A stretch of 64,000 bases of DNA from Flavobacterium humi (GTDB lineage: Bacteria > Bacteroidota > Bacteroidia > Flavobacteriales > Flavobacteriaceae): positions 314,234-378,233 of the forward strand of contig NZ_SRLH01000001.1 in NCBI RefSeq assembly GCF_004745595.1, given 5' to 3'. Of the stretch, positions 34,913 through 43,666 are shown piece after piece. Under the pieces are notes generated by a model. The model was not told the origin of the DNA and searched no databases. It was given only the letters and a program-made list of their open reading frames with translations. Position numbers and translations under genes: made by a program. How positions within the stretch are numbered: the stretch's first letter is position 1; each line of letters opens with the position of its first letter.

Positions 34913-36148
34913 GTGAGCAATACCAATAAGCTAAAAATTTTCAACGACCCTATATATGGTTTTATAACCATTCCGGACCCATTAATTTACGATTTAATCC
35001 AGCATCCTTATTTTCAGCGTTTACGCAGGATTTCCCAAATGGGCTTGTCTTATTTGGTTTATCCGGGTGCGAACCATACCCGTTTCCACCATGCTTTGGG
35101 CTGTTTGCATATCATGCAGAAAGCCATCCAGGTGCTTCGGTTTAAAAGCACACAGATTTCCAAGGAAGAGGAAAACGCGCTTTATATTGCCATTTTGCTC
35201 CATGACATAGGGCACGGGCCGTTTTCGCATGCGATGGAACACAGTATCGCCGAAGACGTGCACCATGAGGAAATTTCGTTGTTGTTCATGGACCGGCTTA
35301 ATGCCGAATTTGAAGGAAAACTAAGCCTCGCCATCCAGATATTCAAAGGGGAATACCATAGGAAATTCATGCTTCAGCTCATTTCAAGCCAATTGGATAT
35401 GGACAGGATGGATTATCTCAAAAGGGACAGTTTCTATTCGGGGGTGGAAGAAGGGAAAATAAATTCGGACCGCCTGATCCAGATGATGAATGTTGTGGAT
35501 GATGTTTTGGTTATTGAGGAAAAGGGTATTTATTCTGTTGAAAAATTCCTGATGGCCAGAAGGCTGATGTACTGGCAGGTGTATTTGCATAAAACCAGCC
35601 TGGTGGCCGAATTGATTTTGACCAAAACCTTAAAAAGGGCCAAAGAGCTGTATCAGAAAGGCATCGTGATAGAATGCAGCAAACCGTTGTTCTTTTTTAT
35701 TGAAAATAAAATCGCATTGAAGGATTTTACGGAAGATACGCTCAATAAATTTGCCCAATTGGATGATTCCGATATTATCGGGGCTATAAAAAACTGGCAG
35801 TTCCATGATGATTTTGTGCTGAGTTCGCTGAGCAAAATGATCATCAACCGGGATTTGCTGAAAATTAAGATGGGCGAGGAAAAATTCTCTTTGGCAGAAG
35901 TCCAGGAGCTGGCAGGACAATTTTCGGAAGAGTATGGCGTTGGTATTCAGGAGGCTAAGTATTTTGTGTTTAAAGGCAAAATCAAAAACCAGGCCTACAG
36001 CAAGATTGCCGAACCGATCAGGATACTCAAAAAAGATGGAGGAATTGAGGATGTTGCCTTGCTTTCCGATCAATTATCGCTCAAAGCATTATCAAAACAA
36101 GTGACCAAGTATTTTCTGTGTTTTCCAAAACAACTCAATAAAAACTAA
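34913..36148 (+). CDS. HD-domain phosphohydrolase (dNTPase-like)
   Basis: A 411-residue HD-superfamily protein starting at GTG. Metal-binding motifs are H in ANHTRFHHALGCLH, the HD pair in AILLHDIGHGPFSHAMEHS, and the distal D in SSQLDMDRMDYLKRDSF. These match the dGTPase/SAMHD1-like branch, which hydrolyses dNTPs. The C-terminal half is a helical region typical of the larger Bacteroidota members. The GTG is supported by the promoter box ending 16 bases upstream. It is followed 33 bp later by the lipid A operon, which has its own box. Confidence 0.88.
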   Translation: MSNTNKLKIFNDPIYGFITIPDPLIYDLIQHPYFQRLRRISQMGLSYLVYPGANHTRFHHALGCLHIMQKAIQVLRFKSTQISKEEENALYIAILLHDIGHGPFSHAMEHSIAEDVHHEEISLLFMDRLNAEFEGKLSLAIQIFKGEYHRKFMLQLISSQLDMDRMDYLKRDSFYSGVEEGKINSDRLIQMMNVVDDVLVIEEKGIYSVEKFLMARRLMYWQVYLHKTSLVAELILTKTLKRAKELYQKGIVIECSKPLFFFIENKIALKDFTEDTLNKFAQLDDSDIIGAIKNWQFHDDFVLSSLSKMIINRDLLKIKMGEEKFSLAEVQELAGQFSEEYGVGIQEAKYFVFKGKIKNQAYSKIAEPIRILKKDGGIEDVALLSDQLSLKALSKQVTKYFLCFPKQLNKN

Positions 36149-36168
36149 AGTTTCTTTTCAAAATTTTA

Positions 36169-36176
36169 TATTTTTG
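36169..36176 (+). promoter_or_regulatory. Probable lpxD promoter -7 box
   Basis: TATTTTTG fits TAnnTTTG and ends only five bases before the lpxD ATG (36182), so a transcript from it would begin at or next to the start codon. Confidence 0.5.
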
Positions 36177-36181
36177 TCACA

Positions 36182-37201
36182 ATGAAATTTACAGCCGAAC
36201 AAATAGCAGGAATTTTAGAAGGGGAAGTAGTAGGAAATCCTAACGCTGAAGTCTCCAGATTGTCTAAAATAGAAGAGGGGACGGAAGGTTCTTTAACATT
36301 TTTGGCCAATCCCAAATATATTAATTTCATTTACGATACAAAAGCGACCATAACTATTGTAAACAGTACTTTTGTGCCGGAAAATGAGATTACCACCACA
36401 CTGATAAAAGTGGAAGATGCTTATAAATCATTTTCTAAATTATTGGAATTTTACAATCAGATCAAACTGAACAAGGTAGGTATAGAAGTGCCGTGCGTAC
36501 TGTCGGAAAGCGCAACACACGGGGAAAACTTCTATTTGGGGAGTTTCGCTTATGTTGGCGAAAACGTCGTGATTGGCAACAATGTCAAGATCTATCCGAA
36601 TTCGTTTATTGGCGATAATGTGAAAATTGGGGACAATACTATTATTTTTGCCGGTGCCAAAGTATATTCGGAAACGGAAATAGGCAACGGTTGTACCATT
36701 CATTCCGGTGCTATTGTGGGTGCCGACGGTTTTGGTTTTGCCCCGAATGAAGAAGGGATTTACAGCAAAGTACCGCAAATAGGCAATGTGATCCTGGAAG
36801 ATAATGTAGATGTGGGCGCTTGTACAACCATAGACCGTGCTACGCTGGGTTCTACCATTATACGCAAAGGAGTAAAGCTGGACAACCAGATCCAGATTGC
36901 CCATAATGTTGAAATAGGAGAAAATACCGTTATTGCCGCGCAAACCGGTATCGCGGGATCTACTAAAATAGGGAAAAGCTGCATGATAGGTGGCCAGGTA
37001 GGAATAGCCGGGCATCTGAATATCGGCAACGGAGTAAGGATCCAGGCGCAATCGGGTGTCGGGAGAAATATAAAAGATAATGAAACATTGCAGGGAAGCC
37101 CTACTTTTGGATACAGTGATTTTAATAAATCCTATGTCCATTTCAAAAACCTTCCTAAAATAGTATCAGAATTAGAAGAACTAAAAAAGAAAAACAAATA
37201 A
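36182..37201 (+). CDS. lpxD: UDP-3-O-acylglucosamine N-acyltransferase
   Basis: A 339-residue LpxD, the third enzyme of lipid A synthesis; it adds the N-linked hydroxyacyl chain to UDP-3-O-acyl-glucosamine. The N-terminal uridine-binding domain ([32 protein letters not shown]) is followed from about residue 105 by a left-handed beta helix of hexapeptide repeats ([23 protein letters not shown]). The catalytic histidine is in [13 protein letters not shown], and DGFGFAP is a family signature. The lpxC-fabZ start lies 2 bp behind its stop. Confidence 0.95.
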   Translation: MKFTAEQIAGILEGEVVGNPNAEVSRLSKIEEGTEGSLTFLANPKYINFIYDTKATITIVNSTFVPENEITTTLIKVEDAYKSFSKLLEFYNQIKLNKVGIEVPCVLSESATHGENFYLGSFAYVGENVVIGNNVKIYPNSFIGDNVKIGDNTIIFAGAKVYSETEIGNGCTIHSGAIVGADGFGFAPNEEGIYSKVPQIGNVILEDNVDVGACTTIDRATLGSTIIRKGVKLDNQIQIAHNVEIGENTVIAAQTGIAGSTKIGKSCMIGGQVGIAGHLNIGNGVRIQAQSGVGRNIKDNETLQGSPTFGYSDFNKSYVHFKNLPKIVSELEELKKKNK

Positions 37202-37203
37202 TT

Positions 37204-38592
37204 ATGGTTAAGCAAAAAACCATTCAGTCAGAAATTACGCTTAAAGGCGTTGGATTACACACAGGGAAAGAAGTTACGATGACTTTTAAACCGGCTCCGG
37301 TAAACAATGGTTTTACCTTTGTCCGTGTGGATCTGGAAGGGCAACCCATCATTGAAGCCGATGCTGCCTATGTTGTCAATACGCAAAGAGGTACCAATCT
37401 TGAAAAATTAGGAGTGATGATCCAGACTCCCGAGCATGTTTTGGCCGCTCTTGTTGGTTGTGACCTGGACAATATCACTATTGAACTGAATGCTTCGGAA
37501 TTGCCAATTATGGACGGTTCTTCAAAATATTTCGTTGAAGCGATTGAAAAAACCGGGATTGTAGAACAGGAAGCGGAAAGAAACGTATACGTGGTGAAGG
37601 AAGTCATTTCCTATATGGATGAGGCAACAGGTAGCGAGATTATCGTGATGCCTTCAGACGATTACCAGGTAACGGCTATGGTTGATTTTGGTACCAAAGT
37701 CCTTGGAACCCAGAATGCAAGCATGAAGCATATTTCGGAATTCAAATCGGAAATAGCGGATTCCCGTACGTTCAGTTTCCTGCACGAACTGGAAACATTG
37801 CTGGAACATGGCCTGATTAAAGGCGGCGACCTGAACAACGCCATTGTGTATGTTGATAAGGAAATCTCCGATTCTACCATGGACAGGCTCAAAGTGGCTT
37901 TTGGGAAAGAAAAGATCTCCGTAACGCCAAATGGTGTTCTGGACAACCTTACCCTGCATTACCCAAATGAAGCGGCACGCCATAAATTACTGGATGTAGT
38001 AGGTGATTTGGCACTTATCGGGACCCGTATCAAAGGGAAAGTCATTGCCAATAAACCCGGGCATTTTGTCAATACGCAGTTTGCCAAGAAAATATCAAAA
38101 ATCATCAAAACGGAACAAAAAAACCATGTCCCGGTGTATGACCTGAATAAGGAACCGCTAATGGATATCCATAAAATCATGTCAATGTTGCCTCACAGGC
38201 CGCCGTTTTTGTTGGTTGATAGGATTTTGGAAATGTCGGACACACATGTGGTAGGATTGAAGAATGTAACCATGAATGAAGATTTCTTCGTAGGGCATTT
38301 TCCCGGAGCTCCGGTGATGCCTGGCGTCCTTATCGTTGAAGCGATGGCCCAGACAGGAGGGATCTTGATTTTGAGTACCGTTCCGGATCCGGAAAATTAC
38401 CTGACCTATTTCATGAAAATAGACAATGTTAAGTTCAAACATAAAGTATTACCAGGCGATACATTAATTTTCAAATTAGACTTGCTTTCTCCGATCAGAA
38501 GAGGGATTTGTCATATGCAGGCCAGCGCTTACTCGAACGGTAAGTTGGTCGCTGAAGCGGAATTAATGGCACAAATCGTTAAAAAACAATAA
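37204..38592 (+). CDS. lpxC/fabZ: Bifunctional LpxC deacetylase / FabZ dehydratase
   Basis: A 462-residue fusion. Residues 1 to about 305 are LpxC, the zinc deacetylase that commits to lipid A: LKGVGLHTGKEV, TPEHVLAALVGCDLDN (first zinc His) and the HKLLDVVGDLALIG block (second His and Asp). Residues about 318-462 are FabZ, 3-hydroxyacyl-ACP dehydratase: LPHRPPFLLVDRILEM, GHFPGAPVMPGVLIVEAMAQ. Joining them ties use of 3-hydroxyacyl-ACP in fatty acid synthesis to its use in lipid A. The fusion is standard in Bacteroidota. It is 3 bp from lpxA and 2 bp from lpxD. Confidence 0.97.
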   Translation: MVKQKTIQSEITLKGVGLHTGKEVTMTFKPAPVNNGFTFVRVDLEGQPIIEADAAYVVNTQRGTNLEKLGVMIQTPEHVLAALVGCDLDNITIELNASELPIMDGSSKYFVEAIEKTGIVEQEAERNVYVVKEVISYMDEATGSEIIVMPSDDYQVTAMVDFGTKVLGTQNASMKHISEFKSEIADSRTFSFLHELETLLEHGLIKGGDLNNAIVYVDKEISDSTMDRLKVAFGKEKISVTPNGVLDNLTLHYPNEAARHKLLDVVGDLALIGTRIKGKVIANKPGHFVNTQFAKKISKIIKTEQKNHVPVYDLNKEPLMDIHKIMSMLPHRPPFLLVDRILEMSDTHVVGLKNVTMNEDFFVGHFPGAPVMPGVLIVEAMAQTGGILILSTVPDPENYLTYFMKIDNVKFKHKVLPGDTLIFKLDLLSPIRRGICHMQASAYSNGKLVAEAELMAQIVKKQ

Positions 38593-38595
38593 CAT

Positions 38596-39378
38596 ATGAA
38601 TCAACCTTTAGCCTACGTTCATCCTGGTGCGAAAATCGCCAAAAACGTTGTAATTGAACCTTTTACTACTATTCACAACAATGTGGTCATTGGGGATGGA
38701 ACCTGGATTGGTTCGAATGTTACGATTATGGAAGGCGCCCGTATAGGTAAAAATTGCAATATTTTCCCGGGTGCGGTAATTTCAGCGGTGCCTCAGGATT
38801 TGAAATTCGGAGGTGAAGAGTCACTTGCGGTAATAGGAGATAATACCACTATAAGAGAGTGTGTTACGATAAATAGAGGAACGATTGCTTCCGGGCAAAC
38901 CACTATAGGGAACAATTGCCTGATTATGGCTACAGCGCATATCGCGCACGATTGCCATATTGGTAACAATGCCATCGTTGTAAACGGTGTAGCACTTGCA
39001 GGCCACGTTACTATTGGTGATTTTGCGATCATCGGAGGTTTGGCGGCTGTGCACCAGTTCATCTCGATTGGTGACCATGCCATGGTTTCCGGAGGTTCGC
39101 TGGTTCGTAAGGACGTACCACCTTTTACAAAAGCGGCAAAAGAACCGTTATCCTATGTGGGTATCAACTCTGTTGGGCTTAGAAGGAGAGGGTTTACGAC
39201 TGAGAAAATAAAAGAGATCCAGGATATTTACAGGATTTTGTACCAGAAAAATTACAATACGTCACAGGCTTTGGCTATTATCGAAGCTGAAATGCAGGCT
39301 ACTCCTGAGCGTGATGAGATTTTGGATTTTATCAGGAATTCTTCAAGAGGAATTATGAAAGGTTATACAGGGGTATAA
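38596..39378 (+). CDS. lpxA: UDP-N-acetylglucosamine O-acyltransferase
   Basis: A 260-residue LpxA, the first lipid A enzyme, moving a 3-hydroxyacyl chain from ACP to UDP-GlcNAc. It begins QPLAYVHPGAKIAKNVVIEPF and folds as a hexapeptide-repeat helix (IGDGTWIGSNV, IGNNCLI). The catalytic His is in MATAHIAHDCHIGNNA, and HQFISIGDHAMVSGGS and GLRRRGFTTEKI are family signatures. The length matches LpxA. It starts 3 bp after lpxC-fabZ and is followed 41 bp later by efp. Confidence 0.96.
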   Translation: MNQPLAYVHPGAKIAKNVVIEPFTTIHNNVVIGDGTWIGSNVTIMEGARIGKNCNIFPGAVISAVPQDLKFGGEESLAVIGDNTTIRECVTINRGTIASGQTTIGNNCLIMATAHIAHDCHIGNNAIVVNGVALAGHVTIGDFAIIGGLAAVHQFISIGDHAMVSGGSLVRKDVPPFTKAAKEPLSYVGINSVGLRRRGFTTEKIKEIQDIYRILYQKNYNTSQALAIIEAEMQATPERDEILDFIRNSSRGIMKGYTGV

Positions 39379-39419
39379 GCAGTTAAAACAGAAACAAACA
39401 TAAAATAAATACTTAAAAA

Positions 39420-39986
39420 ATGGCATCTACATCAGATATTAGAAACGGATTATGTATAAAATTCAATCACGATATATATAAAATCATTGAATTCCTTCAC
39501 GTAAAACCAGGGAAAGGCCCGGCTTTTGTGAGAACAAAATTGAAAAGCTTAACTACAGGGAAGGTTTTGGACAACACTTTTTCGGCAGGCCATAAAATTG
39601 AAGATGTCCGTGTGGAAACACATACGTTCCAATTCCTGTATGCAGAAGGAACCCAGTTTCATTTTATGAACAATGAAAGTTTTGAACAGATTACATTAAA
39701 CAAAGACATCCTTGATGCTCCGGATTTGTTGAAAGAAGGAACTAATGTAATGGTTCAGATCAATACCGAAACAGATTTGCCGCTTGCTGTAGACATGCCG
39801 GCTTCCATCGTTCTTGAGGTTACCTATGCAGAGCCTGGAGTGAAAGGAAATACAGCAACAAATGCAACAAAACCTGCAAAAGTGGAAACAGGGGCTTCGG
39901 TAAACGTTCCGTTGTTTATCAATGAAGGGGATAAAATCAAGATAGATACTGCTACAGGTTCTTACATGGAGCGTGTAAAAGAGTAA
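39420..39986 (+). CDS. efp: Elongation factor P
   Basis: A 188-residue EF-P, which binds stalled ribosomes and eases peptide bonds at polyproline. The KOW-like N domain reads IRNGLCIKFNHDIYKIIEF, with the decoding loop HVKPGKGPAF; K32 takes the place of the lysine modified in E. coli. The C-terminal OB domain ends VNVPLFINEGDKIKIDTATGSYMERVK. It lies inside the lipid A operon, 41 bp behind lpxA and 4 bp ahead of an lpxD paralogue, an arrangement found in other Flavobacteriia. Confidence 0.97.
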   Translation: MASTSDIRNGLCIKFNHDIYKIIEFLHVKPGKGPAFVRTKLKSLTTGKVLDNTFSAGHKIEDVRVETHTFQFLYAEGTQFHFMNNESFEQITLNKDILDAPDLLKEGTNVMVQINTETDLPLAVDMPASIVLEVTYAEPGVKGNTATNATKPAKVETGASVNVPLFINEGDKIKIDTATGSYMERVKE

Positions 39987-39990
39987 TCCG

Positions 39991-40932
39991 ATGAAATTCT
40001 CCCAAACACATACACTAAAAGAAATTGCGACTATTATTGGTTGTGAATTCGTTGGTAAAGCTGATTTTCAAGTTTTGGGTATGAATGAGATTCATGTTGT
40101 CGAACCTGGAGATATTGTGTTTGTCGATCATCCAAAATATTACGATAAAGCTTTACAGTCGGCGGCTACGATAGTTTTAATCAATAAAAATGTCGATTGC
40201 CCGGAAGGTAAAGCTTTGTTGATTTCCGACGATCCTTTTAGGGACTTTAATAAATTGACGCATCATTTCAGGCCATTCCAGGCTTCGAATGCTGCTGTTT
40301 CAGTTTCTGCCAAAATAGGAGAGGGGACCGTTATCCAACCCAATACCTTTATCGGGAATAATGTGGCGATTGGCAAAAACTGCCTGATCCATTCTAATGT
40401 TTCCATCTATGATAATACGGTAATCGGGGATAATGTCATCATCCACGCGGGGACTATCCTTGGCGCCGACGCTTTTTACTATAAAAAACGCCCGGAAGGC
40501 TTTGACCAACTAATTTCAGGAGGACGGGTCGTTATTGAGGACAATGTCGGGATTGGCGCTTTATGTACCATCGATAAAGGTGTTACAGGCGATACTACCA
40601 TTGGTGCCGGGACAAAAATTGACAACCAGGTCCATGTGGGGCACGATACGATAATCGGTAAAAAATGCCTTATCGCTTCACAAACCGGTATTGCGGGTTG
40701 CGTGGTGATTGAAGATGAAGTAACCCTTTGGGGCCAGGTAGGCACTACAAGCGGTATTACGATCGGGTCGAAAGCCGTAGTCATGGGGCAAACAGGGGTA
40801 ACCAAATCTATTGAAGGCGGAAAATCCTATTTCGGCACTCCTGTAGAAGAATCCCGCGAAAAACTCAAACAGCTGGCCAACCTTAAAAAACTCCCTGAAA
40901 TACTTAATAAACTCAATAAAAATGAAGGCTAA
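39991..40932 (+). CDS. LpxD-like N-acyltransferase, second copy
   Basis: A 313-residue second LpxD-family protein. The N-terminal domain (MKFSQTHTLKEIATIIGCEFVG, VEPGDIVFVDHPKYYDKAL) resembles but differs clearly from the first LpxD. The hexapeptide-repeat helix (IGNNVAIGKNCLIHSNV, IGDNVIIHAGTILGADAFYYKKR) keeps the catalytic histidine candidate in VHVGHDTIIGKK. Where LpxD has DGFGF, this copy has DAFYY. It may acylate a different sugar nucleotide, or carry a different acyl-chain choice. It is 4 bp behind efp and overlaps the NTF2-like gene by 11 bp. Confidence 0.88.
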   Translation: MKFSQTHTLKEIATIIGCEFVGKADFQVLGMNEIHVVEPGDIVFVDHPKYYDKALQSAATIVLINKNVDCPEGKALLISDDPFRDFNKLTHHFRPFQASNAAVSVSAKIGEGTVIQPNTFIGNNVAIGKNCLIHSNVSIYDNTVIGDNVIIHAGTILGADAFYYKKRPEGFDQLISGGRVVIEDNVGIGALCTIDKGVTGDTTIGAGTKIDNQVHVGHDTIIGKKCLIASQTGIAGCVVIEDEVTLWGQVGTTSGITIGSKAVVMGQTGVTKSIEGGKSYFGTPVEESREKLKQLANLKKLPEILNKLNKNEG

Positions 40933-41284
40933 GGAAATAGTTAAGAATTTTTATAAATCGGATGCTTTTCGCGACAGCGCATTACTGGATACTTTCATAC
41001 ATCCTGATGTTACCCTGGACTGGAACAGCAGCAAAGGATTCCTTCAGCTTAACAGGGAAGAAATGCTGAAACTTGCTTCCGAGATGCAGAAAGCCTACGA
41101 TTCGTCCAGGATTTACATCACACATATTATAGAGGAGGAAGATACTGTAAGTGTCCGGTACATCCATTATGTAAAGACGATCGAAAATCCAAGGGAAGAA
41201 ATGATTTTAGCGCATTTCATGGTGATTTGGGAACTAAAAGCAGGAAAATTATACCGGGGATTCCAAATGAGCCAATTAAGTTAA
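40922..41284 (+). CDS. NTF2-like / SnoaL-type small protein
   Basis: A 120-residue protein with the NTF2-like cone fold pattern: IVKNFYKSDAFRDSALLDTF, IHPDVTLDWNSSKGFLQLNREEM, YITHIIEEEDTVSVRYIHY and MVIWELKAGKLYRGFQMSQ. No catalytic residues can be assigned. It overlaps the end of the second lpxD-like gene by 11 bp and is the last gene before the sucD promoter, so it closes the lipid A operon. Confidence 0.8.
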   Translation: MKAKEIVKNFYKSDAFRDSALLDTFIHPDVTLDWNSSKGFLQLNREEMLKLASEMQKAYDSSRIYITHIIEEEDTVSVRYIHYVKTIENPREEMILAHFMVIWELKAGKLYRGFQMSQLS

Positions 41285-41324
41285 TTTATTTTAAAAAATA
41301 ATATAAAAGTACATTTCAAAACCT

Positions 41325-41332
41325 TACTTTTG
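41325..41332 (+). promoter_or_regulatory. sucD promoter -7 box
   Basis: TACTTTTG fits TAnnTTTG exactly, 34 bases before the sucD ATG. Confidence 0.7.
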
Positions 41333-41366
41333 CAACACAAAAAATAAACTATATAAACAAAATATC

Positions 41367-42239
41367 ATGAGTGTTTTAGTCAATAAAGATTCAAAAATAA
41401 TCGTTCAGGGATTTACAGGAAGCGAAGGAACATTCCACGCTTCTCAAATGATTGAATACGGAACAAATGTTGTAGGTGGTGTAACTCCTGGAAAAGGTGG
41501 GACAATGCATTTAGACCGTCCGGTTTTCAATACGGTAAAAGACGCCGTAGACCAGGCTGGAGCTGATACAACTATTATTTTCGTTCCACCGGCATTTGCT
41601 GCTGACGCTATTATGGAAGCTGCCGATGCAGGAATCAAGGTAATCATTGCCATTACCGAAGGTATTCCTGTTGCGGACATGATTAAAGCCAATGAATATA
41701 TCAAAGGGAAAAACTGTCGTCTGATAGGCCCTAACTGCCCAGGTGTGATTACGCCGGGAGAAGCAAAAGTAGGTATCATGCCAGGTTTTGTTTTCAAAAA
41801 AGGTACTGTAGGAATCGTTTCAAAATCAGGTACTTTAACCTACGAAGCAGCAGACCAGGTTGTAAAACAAGGTTTGGGAATCACGACTGCTATCGGTATC
41901 GGTGGAGATCCTATCATCGGGACTACGACCAAACAAGCCGTTGAATTATTGATGAACGACCCTGAAACCAAATGTATCGTTATGATTGGTGAAATTGGTG
42001 GCCAATTAGAAGCGGATGCTGCACATTGGATCAAAGCTGACGGTAACCGTAAGCCAGTTGTAGGTTTTATTGCCGGTGAAACTGCTCCGAAAGGAAGAAC
42101 AATGGGCCACGCCGGTGCAATTGTGGGTGGTGCTGATGATACTGCGGAAGCTAAAAAACGTATCATGAGAGAAAACGGTATCCATGTAGTAGATTCTCCT
42201 GCTGAAATCGGTAAGAAAGTAAAAGAAGTTTTAGGTTAA
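41367..42239 (+). CDS. sucD: Succinyl-CoA synthetase alpha subunit
   Basis: A 290-residue alpha subunit of succinate-CoA ligase (TCA cycle substrate-level phosphorylation). It begins [20 protein letters not shown], then [23 protein letters not shown], the CoA-binding and CoA-ligase domains, and the phosphohistidine motif [13 protein letters not shown] (about residue 246). The beta subunit sucC is not in this window, so the two are separated, as is common in Flavobacteriia. It has its own promoter and terminator. Confidence 0.97.
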   Translation: MSVLVNKDSKIIVQGFTGSEGTFHASQMIEYGTNVVGGVTPGKGGTMHLDRPVFNTVKDAVDQAGADTTIIFVPPAFAADAIMEAADAGIKVIIAITEGIPVADMIKANEYIKGKNCRLIGPNCPGVITPGEAKVGIMPGFVFKKGTVGIVSKSGTLTYEAADQVVKQGLGITTAIGIGGDPIIGTTTKQAVELLMNDPETKCIVMIGEIGGQLEADAAHWIKADGNRKPVVGFIAGETAPKGRTMGHAGAIVGGADDTAEAKKRIMRENGIHVVDSPAEIGKKVKEVLG

Positions 42240-42264
42240 TCCCTAATAGAATATAGAAATCTAA

Positions 42265-42295
42265 TGCCCCACGATTTTCGTGGGGTATTTTTTTT
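42265..42295 (+). terminator. sucD terminator
   Basis: Stem TGCCCCACGA / TCGTGGGGTA with a three-base loop, then eight T. Confidence 0.9.
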
Positions 42296-42322
42296 CGGAT
42301 TATTGATTTAAAAAAATATAAG

Positions 42323-42751
42323 ATGTATAAAGAGTTAAAGAAATTTAAAACCGGTAACAGCTTTGCTTTCACGGTAAATGACAGCCTGGAAGAAGTTTGC
42401 AACGCACCGGAAAGCGGGAGCGGTGTTTTTTTGGTTTACGATGCGACCAATGAAGAGAAAGAACTGATCATGGTCGGATCTACCGGAACGATCCAAAATG
42501 ACGGAACCTTGAAAACAAAATCAGGTGGTTTGTATGACAAAATCGTAAACGGGCATCAGTTTGCCAAAACCGGAAGGAAATATTCCTGGCCGGCACAAAT
42601 GAAAAAAGAAAATATCAATGCTCTTGAAGTGGTTTGGTATGATACCTTCAATGCTAAAAACAAAGTGATCCCAACGTTTGTAGAAGGACAGGTTTTGCAA
42701 AATTTCCTTGATGAAAATGAGAGGCTACCACGATGGAATGTAGCGTTTTAA
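42323..42751 (+). CDS. Conserved protein with a GIY-YIG-like pattern
   Basis: A 142-residue protein. GVFLVYDATNEEKELIMVGSTG could correspond to the GIY and YIG strands of a GIY-YIG nuclease fold, followed by GGLYDKIVNGHQF, SWPAQMKKENINALEVVWYDT and FVEGQVLQNFLDENERLPRWN. The signature tyrosine is replaced (MVG for YVG), so activity is uncertain. It may be a small degenerate member of the fold. It stands alone between the sucD terminator and its own terminator. Confidence 0.65.
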   Translation: MYKELKKFKTGNSFAFTVNDSLEEVCNAPESGSGVFLVYDATNEEKELIMVGSTGTIQNDGTLKTKSGGLYDKIVNGHQFAKTGRKYSWPAQMKKENINALEVVWYDTFNAKNKVIPTFVEGQVLQNFLDENERLPRWNVAF

Positions 42752-42787
42752 GTATCAAGAATTAAATAAAAAATTAAGGCTTAAAAT

Positions 42788-42816
42788 AAAAAACTCCGCA
42801 ACTTGCGGAGTTTTTT
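42788..42816. terminator. Bidirectional terminator between the GIY-YIG-like and LOG-family genes
   Basis: Stem CTCCGCA / TGCGGAG with an A run before and a T run after, placed between two convergent genes. Confidence 0.9.
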
Positions 42817-42822
42817 GTATGC

Positions 42823-43548
42823 TTAAAAGTTCGGGCTTAAATTGTATTTTTTGTAGAAATTATCCAGGGCTTCCACCACTTCGTCTTCCGTATCCACAAT
42901 TTTTATCAGGTCCATATCGGTTGGGCTTACCGTTTTTTCCTGATCGATCATGATGGTTTTGACCCATTCGATCAATCCGGCCCAAAAGCTGGAACCCACC
43001 AGGATAATCGGGAATTTCCCTATTTTTTTGGTCTGGATCAGGGTAATCGCCTCAAATAATTCATCCAAAGTGCCAAAACCTCCCGGCATAACTACAAATC
43101 CCTGTGAGTATTTGACAAACATAACCTTTCTGACAAAGAAATAATCAAAATTCAGGTTTTTATCTTTATCGATATAAGGATTAAAATGCTGCTCAAAAGG
43201 CAATTCAATATTCAATCCTACCGAAGTTCCTTCGCCACGGTGCGCCCCTTTGTTCCCGGCTTCCATGATACCAGGACCACCGCCGGTTATCACTCCATAA
43301 CCCGCTTTACTGATTTTGTAAGCGATTTTTTCAGCCAGTATATAATATTTATCCTCCGGTTTTGTTCGGGCAGACCCAAAAATAGATACGCAAGGCCCAA
43401 TCCTGGCCATACTTTCGTATCCATTGACAAACTCCGACATAATTTTAAAAATCGCCCAGGAGTCGTTGGTCCTTATCTCGTTCCAGGTTTTTTGTTTTAA
43501 TTTATCTTGGATCCTGGAATCCTCATTTTCATAATCATTAAACGACAT
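42823..43548 (-). CDS. LOG-family (TIGR00730-type) Rossmann-fold protein
   Basis: A 241-residue protein of the LOG/lysine-decarboxylase-like family. VSIFGSAR, VITGGGPGIMEAGNKGAHRGEGTSVGLNIELPFE in successive blocks, and the hallmark MPGGFGTLDELFEAITLIQTKK are present. Characterised members hydrolyse cytokinin or purine nucleotide monophosphates to free base plus ribose 5-phosphate. Whether this one acts on cytokinin-like nucleotides or on AMP-type substrates cannot be told. It converges with the preceding gene at a shared terminator. Confidence 0.88.
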   Translation of the reverse strand: MSFNDYENEDSRIQDKLKQKTWNEIRTNDSWAIFKIMSEFVNGYESMARIGPCVSIFGSARTKPEDKYYILAEKIAYKISKAGYGVITGGGPGIMEAGNKGAHRGEGTSVGLNIELPFEQHFNPYIDKDKNLNFDYFFVRKVMFVKYSQGFVVMPGGFGTLDELFEAITLIQTKKIGKFPIILVGSSFWAGLIEWVKTIMIDQEKTVSPTDMDLIKIVDTEDEVVEALDNFYKKYNLSPNF

Positions 43549-43666
43549 ATTCTCTTTTTTATATTTTATTTTTTAGGAGCTGTTTCCCGCTATTCATTCC
43601 AATCTTTTGTTTTTTAAGGAAAAAACAAAAGGATTTCCATTGCTATCGCGGCTAAAAAACAGCCTG

